From NCBI GenBank assembly GCA_023436205.1, contig JAEZKC010000107.1:13059-77058 (forward strand): DNA of 64,000 nt. The letters are read 5' to 3'. This document shows, one piece after another, positions 36,245 through 45,714 of this stretch (its first letter is position 1; every line of letters starts with the position of its first letter). Below the pieces are notes generated by a model. The model saw only the letters and a program-made list of their open reading frames with translations, did no database searches and had not been told where the DNA came from. The translations under genes were made by a program, and so were the position numbers. This DNA is from Fibrobacterota bacterium (GTDB lineage: Bacteria > Fibrobacterota > Chitinivibrionia > Chitinivibrionales > Chitinispirillaceae).

Positions 36245-37600
36245 ATGCATTCTGAAGGGCAAACAAGCAAAAACATCACAATGAGAGCCCACCTGATCTG
36301 TTCGGCAGTATTGATATTGACAACATTAACAGGTGCAGACTCTCTCCCACAGTTCTCCGGCTGGGCCTGGTTTACCATGGGCCGAGTCGAACACACCTTC
36401 ACCGATATGGATGATGTGAATTTTGACAAGGAATGGCTTGTCGATTTTCAGGCTGGCCTGAAAATGGAAAAACGATTTGAATTCGCGAAGGCCCGACTGC
36501 ACTTCGGCCTAACTACGGCATACCAGGTCATAGATGATACTAAACAAGATGTGACTTTCCTCCAACGGCGATTTGCACCATATCTTATAGATGCTGCTAT
36601 CGAAAACACTTTCCACATCAATGATAATCATTCGCTGCTTGCAGAAGCAGGATATTTACCTGTCAAATATAATCCTCAGGCGAGAAATCTTGGCGAATAC
36701 CTTTTCAGAAGTGGTACTTACCCACCTTATACAACATCAGGATTCGAACTGGCCGATAAGGAAAAGCTGACCGGCATTCACTTGTCTTATACTTATAAAC
36801 CTTCATCCAACTGGATACGAGGTGAACTGTTCTTCAATAACGAAATGCGTATATACCCAGTACATACTTTCTCGCTATCCTATATCCTCACCGCCAATCT
36901 GAAAGGATTCCTGGAGGCTGGAGCTGGTATTTGTCATGCTCATCTCATCGCGCCCGATGAACAAAAGATAACTCCGGGATTGGATACACTGAATTTTCAC
37001 CCAATGTATCCCAAGTTCAGAAATGCGGGGTTGATTGACACTGCAGGCAATATTGCAGCACTCTATACATTCAGGGGTACAAAAGCGATGGGAAGAGTAA
37101 CCATCGATCCGAAAAAACTGTTTTCATCTGAAACATTCGGTAAAGAAGATCTGAAAATCTACGCAGAAGCAGCAGTGCTAGGCCTCAAAGATTATTCAGG
37201 CTGGTACGAGGATATAAAGGAACGCATACCTGTAATGGTGGGATTCAACTTACCCACCTTCAAACTGCTCGATGTCCTCGCTCTCGAAGCACAATATTAT
37301 GACTCCCCCTACTGGAACACTCCTGAGAATGTATGGAAACAGCGCTCACCGGTTCCTTACCATGGAGCTCCGATAAGCAACCTTGAACTGTTCGAACCTG
37401 TAACAGATCATAAATTGAAATGGTCGATCTATGCATCCAGAACTTTAATGAAACGGATCAGATTCAGTGGTCAACTTGCAAGTGATAATATTCTGAGGAC
37501 ATCCTATCTTCCTCCTCCACCAACACCATCAAAGCATACGGAGATCTGTCCCCGAACTAAGGACTGGTACTGGATGAGCAGACTGACATTGCTCTTTTAA
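36245..37600 (+). CDS. Predicted outer-membrane beta-barrel protein
   Basis: A 451-residue protein with a signal peptide (ending near residue 31, ...TGADS) and alternating hydrophobic/polar strands with aromatic girdle residues throughout, ending in a Phe (TLLF), as is usual for outer-membrane barrels. I recognise no named family. It lies 32 bp behind the dihaem cytochrome and before the cytochrome maturation genes. A porin or a barrel partner of the cytochromes, by analogy with porin-cytochrome conduits, is possible but only inferred from position. AAAGGT precedes the ATG. Confidence 0.65.
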   Translation: MHSEGQTSKNITMRAHLICSAVLILTTLTGADSLPQFSGWAWFTMGRVEHTFTDMDDVNFDKEWLVDFQAGLKMEKRFEFAKARLHFGLTTAYQVIDDTKQDVTFLQRRFAPYLIDAAIENTFHINDNHSLLAEAGYLPVKYNPQARNLGEYLFRSGTYPPYTTSGFELADKEKLTGIHLSYTYKPSSNWIRGELFFNNEMRIYPVHTFSLSYILTANLKGFLEAGAGICHAHLIAPDEQKITPGLDTLNFHPMYPKFRNAGLIDTAGNIAALYTFRGTKAMGRVTIDPKKLFSSETFGKEDLKIYAEAAVLGLKDYSGWYEDIKERIPVMVGFNLPTFKLLDVLALEAQYYDSPYWNTPENVWKQRSPVPYHGAPISNLELFEPVTDHKLKWSIYASRTLMKRIRFSGQLASDNILRTSYLPPPPTPSKHTEICPRTKDWYWMSRLTLLF

Positions 37601-37651
37601 CAGTTATCCGCACCAGAGATAATTACGTAATTACATACAGAACGGATTCAG

Positions 37652-38740
37652 ATGAACAGCCTCATTCGCATCATAACTTCTATGAAGATGACCATCATTG
37701 GCATGCTTATGATAGGTGCACTGGTAATTTATGGCACTTTTTTTCAGGTAGCGCATGGAGTATTCAAAGCACAGGTCGAAATCTTCAGTGCCTGGTACTT
37801 CACAATCGGAATCATTCCATTGCCAGCAATGAAAAGCCTGCTCCTATTATTATCTATCAACCTGCTTGCCTCCGGATTCAAAAAAACGATTTTAAAGCCA
37901 TCAAAACTGGGTATTTTTCTGGCACACCTTGGCACAGCAGTTCTCTTTATGGGCGTCGGGTTCACAAGTCACCTTATCACCGAATCTCAACTGGTACTTA
38001 AAAAAAGCGAACCGGTATCTGAGGCGCTATGCCATGATTTCCGTGCACTTACTCTCACGGTGGTAGACCTCCAAAAAGGCGACACTTTGTCAAACATCAC
38101 AAGAACTTTGAAGCACGTCAAGAGTGGTACTTGTGTCGCTTTTCCGGAAGCAAAGACAGACCTAAGAGTTGTGAAGTACTACCAAAACGCTCGAGTTTTC
38201 GGTGATGCAACACATGGAATAGATTCGATCGCTTTACAAGAAGATGATCCTGGCACTCAGCAGGATCAACCAGCAATAACAGTACGTCTCTCCCGTTCAA
38301 AACCACATCAGACCAAAGACACACTCATCCACATCATATCGACAGAACCGGTATTTGTCATAAGCGGCACGGAGATTCTGTTTTTTTCCATGCACCCGGC
38401 CAGAATACCTCTCCCCTTCAAAGTAGAACTGTCAAATTTTGAAATCGAGACCTACCCCGGCACTACAAAAGCAAAGAGCTACCGGAGCACACTGAAAGTC
38501 ACTCGTGGTGATCAATCCAAAACAGTTAAGATATCGATGAACCGCCCCTTCAGACATGGATCCCTTACATTCTATCAAACCGGGTACGCCGAAAACAGTA
38601 ACATAATGAGTTCACGGATAACCATTATGGATAATCCATTCCGATCCGTTCCTTACATTGCTTGCATCATTATAATCACAGGCTTACTGTTTCACTTTGG
38701 GGCATCATTCTTAAAATCAATGTCAAGGAAAGCACCATGA
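37652..38740 (+). CDS. ResB/Ccs1-like cytochrome c biogenesis protein
   Basis: A 362-residue membrane protein. It has hydrophobic segments near 12-32, 45-70 and 86-108, a long extracytoplasmic region (about 115-330) and a last membrane segment near 335-355. The order and the motif LGIFLAHLGTAVLFMGV fit ResB/Ccs1 of System II cytochrome c maturation, which works with CcsA to attach haem to CxxCH motifs outside the membrane. The stop codon overlaps the CcsA start (ATGA), so the two are translationally coupled. Presence inside this operon suggests maturation of the two dihaem cytochromes encoded upstream. Confidence 0.8.
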   Translation: MNSLIRIITSMKMTIIGMLMIGALVIYGTFFQVAHGVFKAQVEIFSAWYFTIGIIPLPAMKSLLLLLSINLLASGFKKTILKPSKLGIFLAHLGTAVLFMGVGFTSHLITESQLVLKKSEPVSEALCHDFRALTLTVVDLQKGDTLSNITRTLKHVKSGTCVAFPEAKTDLRVVKYYQNARVFGDATHGIDSIALQEDDPGTQQDQPAITVRLSRSKPHQTKDTLIHIISTEPVFVISGTEILFFSMHPARIPLPFKVELSNFEIETYPGTTKAKSYRSTLKVTRGDQSKTVKISMNRPFRHGSLTFYQTGYAENSNIMSSRITIMDNPFRSVPYIACIIIITGLLFHFGASFLKSMSRKAP

Positions 38741-40653
38741 CCAGTCATCTGAATACTGTTTTCAAGACAAATGCAAACATGCTGATTTGGATATTGCTTC
38801 TGCTTTCAAGTTCATCACAAATCACTGCAGAAACAGGAATAGATGCCCAATCCTTAAGTAAAGTTATCATTCTTGACAGCGGCAGAAAAATGCCTCTTGA
38901 AACTTACGCTAAGAACAAGCTCATGCAGTTTTCCGGAAGGCAGAGCTACAAGGGTGAATCTGCTGCACAGTGGATTGCAAAATTGCTTTTTGACCCTTAC
39001 AGCACATCTGACCATCAAGTCTTTCTCATTAATGATCCGCAGATCCCTGATGCTCTGGGAATTGAACCCCGTGCCAAAAGACGCTACAGTTATGCTGAGC
39101 TGCACAAATCTGCTGTGAAACTGGATGAACTGTATCTGAATGCACTCTATTCTGCGCCCGAAGGCCAAACTCCCTTCGAAAAGGAGATCGTTCGCACTCG
39201 TCATAACATTCAGGAATATCTGGTACTTAGTACTGCATTTGGCTTTCTGGAACCAGACCCTGCTTTTCTTATAAGGGATTCTTCATTAGCAGTTTTATTG
39301 AAAACTTCAGGTCTTAACCGCCCACTCTCCTACTTTGAAGTTCTGTCAAGATCACATGCGATCTCTTCACAGATCAGCAGAATTGAAAATGCACAACTCG
39401 ACAGTTTATCTGCAGGAGACAATGCACTTATCAACCTCGCTCGCAGCATGTATCATCAGGGAATCACTATTACCAACTCCCCTCCCCATTTCATTCCCGG
39501 TAGAGATTCTACAGGTAAAGAAGAATGGTTCAGTCCATGGGGGTATGTGGGCAATATGCGCTCCGGCGCTGTACACGATACGCTGTTACGACAGATGATT
39601 TCAATATATGAAGCATTCAAAAAAGGTGATCAGAAAGGTTTTGATCTATCTGTTGATATTTTTTGCAATACTGTACAAAGAACATATCAGAGTAAATACA
39701 ATATTCCCGATCCGAAAATCGAGCTCTTTTACGGAAGATTAAATCCCTATCTTTTTTCGAAAATTCTTTACGGAATGGCTGCAATTCTGGCATTCTTTGC
39801 CGCTGGTGTATTTGGAAAGAGGGTATATGCAGTTAGTTTACTGCTAACTCTTGCCGGATTTGCCCTGCACTTTACAGGATTGATCCTTCGTACGATTATT
39901 GTCCGAAATCCCCCTGTCACCAGTCCTTTCGGGACAGTTGTCTTTGTAGCCTGGGCAGCAGTATTACTCGGTTTGATTATTGAAAGTAAAAACAAACGAT
40001 CAGCCGGTATTCTTGTTTCTTCAATCACCGGTTTTTTATTCCTGCACATATCAGGCAAATATGCGGCTGAAGGAGACACCATGGGTGTACTTGCCGCAGT
40101 GCTGGATACCACTTTCTGGCTTACCACCCACATAATTTCAATTTCTCTGGGTTATGCAGGATTGCTTGGAGCGGCTGTTCTTTCTCATTTGTATTTAATT
40201 CGCAGAGCTTTCGGGCACTCGGATTCACTTCAAAGCCAGGAAACAGAAAAAACCATAGCCGGAATCTTTTCCTTCGGATTACTGTTCACCATCATGGGTA
40301 CGGTACTGGGAGGCATGTGGGCAGACCAGGCCTGGGGTCGATTCTGGGGATGGGACCCCAAGGAAAACGGAGCGTTATTGATAATAATCTGGACACTTTC
40401 GGTTCTACATGCCCGATCGGCCGGAATAATCAAAGGTACAGGGTTAGCCATTGGAGCAGTGATGGCTGCTGCGCTGGTCATGTGCACTTGGATTGGAGTA
40501 AACCTGCTGGGGATAGGACTTCATTCTTATGGGGCATCATCTTCAGAAGGCCACGCTTTGATTATATACCTATCCCTTGAAGTACTGTTTCTCATCAGTA
40601 CTGGTTTTGTATTACGCCTAAAAGCGGCAGTTCATCCGAAAAGCTCAAACTGA
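38737..40653 (+). CDS. CcsA/ResC-like cytochrome c biogenesis protein
   Basis: A 638-residue protein. An N-terminal extracytoplasmic domain (to about 320) is followed by about eight membrane helices. The tryptophan-rich haem-handling motif WGRFWGWDPKENGAL and the later GVNLLGIGLHSYG identify the CcsA/ResC family of System II cytochrome c maturation. Large N-terminal domains of this kind occur in CcsA proteins of Bacteroidetes-like bacteria. The start at 38737 was chosen because it overlaps the ResB stop by ATGA and has AAGGAAAG upstream; the frame is open further upstream inside resB. Last gene of the redox operon. Confidence 0.85.
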   Translation: MTSHLNTVFKTNANMLIWILLLLSSSSQITAETGIDAQSLSKVIILDSGRKMPLETYAKNKLMQFSGRQSYKGESAAQWIAKLLFDPYSTSDHQVFLINDPQIPDALGIEPRAKRRYSYAELHKSAVKLDELYLNALYSAPEGQTPFEKEIVRTRHNIQEYLVLSTAFGFLEPDPAFLIRDSSLAVLLKTSGLNRPLSYFEVLSRSHAISSQISRIENAQLDSLSAGDNALINLARSMYHQGITITNSPPHFIPGRDSTGKEEWFSPWGYVGNMRSGAVHDTLLRQMISIYEAFKKGDQKGFDLSVDIFCNTVQRTYQSKYNIPDPKIELFYGRLNPYLFSKILYGMAAILAFFAAGVFGKRVYAVSLLLTLAGFALHFTGLILRTIIVRNPPVTSPFGTVVFVAWAAVLLGLIIESKNKRSAGILVSSITGFLFLHISGKYAAEGDTMGVLAAVLDTTFWLTTHIISISLGYAGLLGAAVLSHLYLIRRAFGHSDSLQSQETEKTIAGIFSFGLLFTIMGTVLGGMWADQAWGRFWGWDPKENGALLIIIWTLSVLHARSAGIIKGTGLAIGAVMAAALVMCTWIGVNLLGIGLHSYGASSSEGHALIIYLSLEVLFLISTGFVLRLKAAVHPKSSN

Positions 40654-40732
40654 CCACCTGAACTAGCACAAATGAAACGGTCAGTTTTCGTACATGAAAA
40701 TAGTGAAAATGAGTAGACAAAAAAACCTCTAC

Positions 40733-40750
40733 GTTGAAGTAATGTTCAAC
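40733..40750. promoter_or_regulatory. Palindromic operator GTTGAA-N6-TTCAAC (GH43)
   Basis: GTTGAAGTAATGTTCAAC, perfect arms, in the 218-bp gap between the redox operon and the GH43 gene. Its centre is 60.5 bp from a TATATT box facing the GH43 gene. No divergent gene shares it. Confidence 0.75.
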
Positions 40751-40801
40751 GAAAATTCATCCCAACTCATCTCCAAAACTGATTATTGCTGCAGTTTTCT
40801 A

Positions 40802-40807
40802 TATATT
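40802..40807 (+). promoter_or_regulatory. Inferred -10 box for the GH43 gene
   Basis: TATATT 60.5 bp from the palindrome centre, the same spacing as for the GH30 gene at 47776. A second candidate (TATGAT, 40818-40823) lies close by, so the exact box is not certain. Confidence 0.45.
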
Positions 40808-40871
40808 TAGAGTAGAATATGATAAATTCACGATCATTTCAGATGTTTTATTTCCTATAAGAGGTGAAAAC

Positions 40872-43388
40872 ATGATAAATCGCCAAATAATTCTCTGCAC
40901 ACTGTTCTTTTATAGCGGTCTTGCATTCATTTTGCATGGTGCAACAGTAACAAACCCCGTCATCTGGGCTGATGTTCCCGATGTTTCGATAGTTTTGGCA
41001 AAAGACAAGTACTACATGAGCAGTACCACCATGCACATGAACCCCGGTGTTCCGATTATGGAATCAGACGACATGGTCCACTGGAAAACGATATCCTATT
41101 GCTATTCCACAATAGTCAACAATAACAAAATGAATCTTTCCAATGGTGAGAATGCTTATGGTAATGGATCATGGGCAAGCAGTATCAGGTATAAAGATGG
41201 AACATTTTATGTCCTGACATTCTCTTCAACTTCGGGAAGTTCGCATCTTTACACTACTAAGGATCCTAAAAACGGGCCATGGAAGGAAACCAAGCTACCA
41301 TTCTGGCATGATCCGTCGCTTTTTCTGGATGACGACGGACGTAACTATGTGATCTATGGCGGCGGTGATATCCGAATTGTTGAACTCAATGCCGACCTAA
41401 CAGGTGTAAAGGCCGGAGGTCTCAACAAAATCCTCCTTACCGATCCCGCATCCGTAGCCGGTTCAGGTGGACTCAGAGCAGAAGGCACTCAGGTATATAA
41501 ACACAACGGCTATTACTACGTTTTCAATATCTGCTGGCCCAGCGGAAGCATGCGAACCCAGATCTGCTCCAGAGGATCATCTCTGACAGGTGCGTTTGAA
41601 TCCCGAGTAGTACTTAGAAGCAGCGGAGTTGCACAGGGAAACATACTACAAATGAAAGATGGTTCCTGGATGGGATATCTTTTTCAGGATAACGGGGCGG
41701 TCGGGCGCTGCCCATGGCTTGTACCGGTTACCTGGCAGAACAGTTGGCCTGTTTTCAACAACGGTACTGCCCCGACAAGCTTCAATCTGCCCTCAGTTTC
41801 ACCTTCTGCAGGAACAGGGGTAGTAACATCTGATGACTTTTCAAATGCAAACCTTAAACTGGAATGGCAGATAAATCATAATCCCGACAATGCTAATTGG
41901 TCATTGACTCAGCGACCCGGATTCTTGCGAATTAAAACCGGACGAGTGGATCAGTCCTTTGTTAATGCGCGCAATTCCATAACTCAGAGGACATTCGGAC
42001 CCAAGAGTTCTGCACGAACCAGCCTTGATGTAAGCGGGCTCAAAGATGGTGATTACGCCGGATTGGGTGCCTTACAGAAAAAATATGGATTTGTAGGAGT
42101 GAAGCGCTCTGGAACAAGTAACTCCATTGTGATGATAAATGGCTCTTCCGGCTCCCCAGTCGAAGTCGCTTCAGTTCCGCTCAACCAAAACACTGTTTAC
42201 CTTCGCATCGATATGGATTTCACCAACAGAACCGACAAAGCCACCTTCTTTTACAGCCTCAACGGCACAACCTGGAACTCCATCGGCAATACACTTCAGA
42301 TGAGCTATGATATCCCCCACTTCATGGGGTATCGCTTTGCACTGTTCAACTATGCGACCAAGAGCACCGGAGGTGTTGCAGATTTTGACTGGTACAGAGT
42401 GGGAAGTTCCTACAATGATGTAATCAACATTGAAAACGGTTTTTCTTTGAGTGTTACCACAACTGGACAGGGAAGTGTAAATCGCTCGCCAAACAATTCC
42501 GGCTATGCTGAGGGCACAGTAGTTACCCTGACAGCACAACCACAAACCGGTTGGGAATTTATTGGCTGGAGTGGAAGCGGTTTGAACGCAAGTCAGAATC
42601 CACTTACCATTACAATGGATGAGGACAAGTCAATCACCGCCCTTTTTGCACGTCAAGCCGTGGACGGTAATCTGGTACTCAATGGGGATTTCAGTTCTGG
42701 AACAGAAAACTGGACTCTTAATGTCTGGGACGGCAGTGCAACCGGTAGTGCGGTCAGCGGAGAGTACAATATTGACATTAGCAGTGTAGCCACCAACAAC
42801 TACAGTATCCAACTTGTTCAGCCCGGACTATTTCTGGAGACTGGTAAAACCTACCAGGTGACCTTTAATGCCTATGCAGCTTCAAACCGTAGCCTTGAAG
42901 TGAATGTGGAGATGGCGGATAGCCCCTGGACAAGTTATCTTCCTGAACTGCAGCAATTTGATCTTTCGACCGCAAAGCAAGCGTTTTCATTCACATTTAC
43001 AATGGAGCACCCGACAGATTTAAACGGTCGGCTGGGGTTCAATGTAGGCACCCAGGCACCTGCGGTTACAATTGATAACGTGATGTTGAAAGTGTATGAT
43101 CCCACAGCAGTCATTTCTTTATCAGGTGCAGCACAGAAATCATCAGCAGTAAAAGTAAAAAACATCAATTCTGGTTTACGAATCGAATGGTCAGACTCGG
43201 AGTCCGAATTTGTTTCTTTGGAGCTTTATGACATGATGGGAAATCTTTTGAAATCTGCAGTCCCTAAGCGAGGCGGTGATGGAGCCTATACTCAGAAGCT
43301 GTCTGATCTGCCGAACGGATTTTATCTTGTCAGAATTGCCGGTCGAAACAAAACAATTTATGCATCGAAAGTTCTAATCTCCAGATAA
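40872..43388 (+). CDS. GH43 beta-xylosidase/arabinofuranosidase-type enzyme with C2 domain, InlB-like repeat, CBM4/9 and sorting domain
   Basis: An 838-residue secreted family 43 enzyme of the long (GH43_12-like) type. The acids are Asp37 (WADVPDVS), Asp147 (WHDPSLF) and Glu204 (LRAEGTQ). The propeller covers about 25-300 and is followed by a concanavalin-like C2 domain (315-510). An InlB-type repeat (520-590), a CBM4/9-like module (595-735) and a sorting domain (755-838) follow. Long GH43 enzymes of this kind act on xylo-oligosaccharides or arabinose branches. GAGGTG lies 6 bp before the ATG. It has its own copy of the palindromic operator and is monocistronic. Confidence 0.88.
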   Translation: MINRQIILCTLFFYSGLAFILHGATVTNPVIWADVPDVSIVLAKDKYYMSSTTMHMNPGVPIMESDDMVHWKTISYCYSTIVNNNKMNLSNGENAYGNGSWASSIRYKDGTFYVLTFSSTSGSSHLYTTKDPKNGPWKETKLPFWHDPSLFLDDDGRNYVIYGGGDIRIVELNADLTGVKAGGLNKILLTDPASVAGSGGLRAEGTQVYKHNGYYYVFNICWPSGSMRTQICSRGSSLTGAFESRVVLRSSGVAQGNILQMKDGSWMGYLFQDNGAVGRCPWLVPVTWQNSWPVFNNGTAPTSFNLPSVSPSAGTGVVTSDDFSNANLKLEWQINHNPDNANWSLTQRPGFLRIKTGRVDQSFVNARNSITQRTFGPKSSARTSLDVSGLKDGDYAGLGALQKKYGFVGVKRSGTSNSIVMINGSSGSPVEVASVPLNQNTVYLRIDMDFTNRTDKATFFYSLNGTTWNSIGNTLQMSYDIPHFMGYRFALFNYATKSTGGVADFDWYRVGSSYNDVINIENGFSLSVTTTGQGSVNRSPNNSGYAEGTVVTLTAQPQTGWEFIGWSGSGLNASQNPLTITMDEDKSITALFARQAVDGNLVLNGDFSSGTENWTLNVWDGSATGSAVSGEYNIDISSVATNNYSIQLVQPGLFLETGKTYQVTFNAYAASNRSLEVNVEMADSPWTSYLPELQQFDLSTAKQAFSFTFTMEHPTDLNGRLGFNVGTQAPAVTIDNVMLKVYDPTAVISLSGAAQKSSAVKVKNINSGLRIEWSDSESEFVSLELYDMMGNLLKSAVPKRGGDGAYTQKLSDLPNGFYLVRIAGRNKTIYASKVLISR

Positions 43389-43420
43389 GACAGCAAAATC
43401 CCCCTTTGTTTGGCAAGTGG

Positions 43421-43463
43421 GTCGGAGGTATGGTCACCAAGGTGATCTGCTTCCGGCCTTCCT
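43421..43463. terminator. Stem-loop behind the GH43 gene
   Basis: GGTCACC-aa-GGTGATC forms a compact stem, extended by outer GTCGGAGG/CTTCCGGCC pairing, and is followed by ccttccttttattt. It fits a rho-independent terminator for the GH43 gene. Confidence 0.55.
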
Positions 43464-43785
43464 TTTATTTATCCACACTCACTCAAAAATCTTAATAAAA
43501 TACAGACCATTTAAACAACATTACAAGATCGCTTGTCCCGCATATTACCAATATTCGAATGAGCATTAATTCTATTCAAATACTCATTTTGAACATTGAT
43601 CTGGGCACAGTGTATTCCCCAGTTTCTCTTCCGAGACCACAGCTAGGATCAAATCTATACTGGCATTCTGAAGTCGCGAGTTCCTGTTTGCAGCGGTATG
43701 GACATTGCATTTGCCCTACGCTTTCACCGGGTGCACCATCAAATTTAACACCACCGTATATTACGACTAGAGGTAAATTTTCCAG
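43464..43785. other. Intergenic region between convergent GH43 and GDSL genes
   Basis: About 320 bp. On the minus strand the frame of the GDSL gene continues past its TAG stop without interruption for 69 codons, ending with TGA at 43576-43578. That extension would contain four cysteines (CPYRC and two more). Because the sorting domain already ends normally before the TAG, I treat the extension as probable non-coding or remnant sequence. No promoter or operator is evident. Confidence 0.35.
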
Positions 43786-45351
43786 CTATTTTATTAATAT
43801 CAGTGCCTTGCTCACAGAATAGTTACCAGCTTTCAGTGAGAACACATACGTTCCGCTGGTTTTCGGTTGAAAGGTCATTGAGTGCCTGCCGCGGTCAAAT
43901 GTTTTACCGGATGTCTCAGCAAGTGCTTTTCCCAGCACATCATACACCTTAAATGCTACAAATGAGCTATACGGTATGTCAAAGGAAATGTGGGCAGTTC
44001 CATGATGTTGGCGTATGCATAGTGTGGTGTTACTCCATAATTCGGTTGATTGCACAGGTACCACATCTGGAACCAGGAATAGATCCGAATTTATGGATTC
44101 GCCTATTGCCTTGTAACCGGCTGCATTGGGGTGCAACCAGTCATTACTGTATTCAGATTTAAGCCTTGACGTATCATTTGGATTACACAACACTTTATCA
44201 AAATCGAGAAACCCATCCAGTGATGAATCGGTGCGAATCCACCTGTTTACTTCATTGCGGACTTTCTCATGTTCAACCGAATAATAGCCGCTTCCGTTAA
44301 AGGGAGTTATCGTTGCGCCAAATACCTTGATATTTTTATCGTGTGCTGCGGTAACCATTCTCCTTATACCATCTATAATCGAATTTGCCTGGATATTGGC
44401 CCCTATATCGTTTACTCCGTAAAAAATGATAACCCACCGAACACCTGACTGTTGAAGAATATCATGATCAAAACGATCAACTCCAGATTGGGCACCGTTT
44501 GAGGCCCTGGTCACCAGTGTCGCTCCTATTCCCAGATTAAGAACCCCTACCTGTTCAGTTGCCGGATTCTCAAGCAGCCTTTCAGAAAAAACATCAGTCC
44601 ATCGGTTCTGCAAACCACCCGATAACCCATAGCCATCAGTGATGGAATTTCCAATCACCGCAACAGCTGCAGCATTCGGAGACCCAAGCACCTCTATTGC
44701 ACTAATTGTGTACCAACGTTCAACCATCATTGCACCACTGAAATCGACGGAAGTAGATTTATCACCTGACATTATGTATGAAGGTGTGCGCGAACCATAA
44801 TGGAATGTCATGTCTGCGGATGATTCACAGTTGCCGTAATAAATCGTAATTGCCAGACGCATATTCGGCTTAAGGTCAAAGGCCAAAGGATCAGAATAAA
44901 TCTCTGAATGTGCATTGATAGTGACTGATGAACTGCCACTGAATTTAAGTTCCTTGATAGTTGATGCTGTGACTCCACTTTGAGTTCCATCTGGCGAAAC
45001 GGCAATATTTACAGAATTCAGCGAAATTGCTTTACCGAAGGTGTAGTTTGAAAACTTCAAACGAAGGGTATCACCGCCGATCGAGACCCTGACTACCTGA
45101 CGCAGCGTGTTTCCAGTTAAAGTAATCGGGGGAAGATTGCTGGTTGCCTTGTAGGGTGCACAAGCCCACGTCCCAACCCAGTTTTTTGTGTCAGGGCCGG
45201 CAAGTATGGGCACGCACATATGCAACAACAGGACACAGATGGCTGTGAGATTGATGTATCTGCAGTAGTTGTTCTCTCTTATCTTTAACAAGTGCTCTCT
45301 GCCATAATTGACAACTGTGAAAATTGCAGAGCTTTTGCTCTCTGAATACAT
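43786..45351 (-). CDS. Secreted SGNH/GDSL-family esterase with sorting domain
   Basis: A 521-residue secreted SGNH hydrolase. After an export segment (about 33-51) comes a beta-domain (KNWVGTWACAPYK, about 56-220) typical of GDSL proteins with an N-terminal jelly roll. The catalytic domain has block I VIGNSITDG (nucleophile Ser236), block III YGVNDIG and block V NDWLHPNAAGY with the Asp/His pair. The last 70 residues are a sorting domain (VYDVLGKALAETSGK ... GTYVFSLKAG). It likely removes acetyl or other acyl groups from polysaccharides. GGAGGAG precedes the ATG. No shared palindromic operator is found upstream. Confidence 0.82.
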   Translation of the reverse strand: MYSESKSSAIFTVVNYGREHLLKIRENNYCRYINLTAICVLLLHMCVPILAGPDTKNWVGTWACAPYKATSNLPPITLTGNTLRQVVRVSIGGDTLRLKFSNYTFGKAISLNSVNIAVSPDGTQSGVTASTIKELKFSGSSSVTINAHSEIYSDPLAFDLKPNMRLAITIYYGNCESSADMTFHYGSRTPSYIMSGDKSTSVDFSGAMMVERWYTISAIEVLGSPNAAAVAVIGNSITDGYGLSGGLQNRWTDVFSERLLENPATEQVGVLNLGIGATLVTRASNGAQSGVDRFDHDILQQSGVRWVIIFYGVNDIGANIQANSIIDGIRRMVTAAHDKNIKVFGATITPFNGSGYYSVEHEKVRNEVNRWIRTDSSLDGFLDFDKVLCNPNDTSRLKSEYSNDWLHPNAAGYKAIGESINSDLFLVPDVVPVQSTELWSNTTLCIRQHHGTAHISFDIPYSSFVAFKVYDVLGKALAETSGKTFDRGRHSMTFQPKTSGTYVFSLKAGNYSVSKALILIK

Positions 45352-45714
45352 GTAATATTCTCCTCCATTTGTACAGGGAATAGACAGCTTACTTTCCGAC
45401 TATAGATCGCAGCATACTTATGGAAAAATACAAGAGTTATTCTCATTTTATCACTAAACTTGATTTCCCCTGTATGAGTTCTGTATCCTGCAAAGATACA
45501 CACTACTGCGTAAAATATTACTTTACATTTCAAGTGGACTTGAAAAATGCAGTACAGCAAACACCACCGTTGGCCGCCAGACAAGGTCTTCACATTGACT
45601 TCAAAAATGACACTCTACAAGAACATGGGCAGGAGGTGATACAAGATAAACCGGGAATAAACGCTTTTTTTGGCTTCAATTATCGGCATATCGAACTAGC
45701 TGCAGCGATAAACT
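45352..45714. other. Intergenic region with an 18-bp palindrome
   Basis: About 360 bp upstream of the GDSL gene and downstream of the CE6 gene. It contains TTTCAAGT-GG-ACTTGAAA at 45528-45545, a perfect 8+2+8 inverted repeat that differs from the GTTGAA-N6-TTCAAC operator. It may be the operator of the GDSL gene, but lies about 180 bp before its start. A 101-codon frame on the plus strand here has no ribosome-binding site and no family resemblance. Confidence 0.4.

Noticed and set aside
43559..43822. 87-codon plus-strand frame in the GH43-GDSL gap
   Set aside because: No ribosome-binding site and opposite to the better-looking minus-strand extension; neither is supported as a gene.
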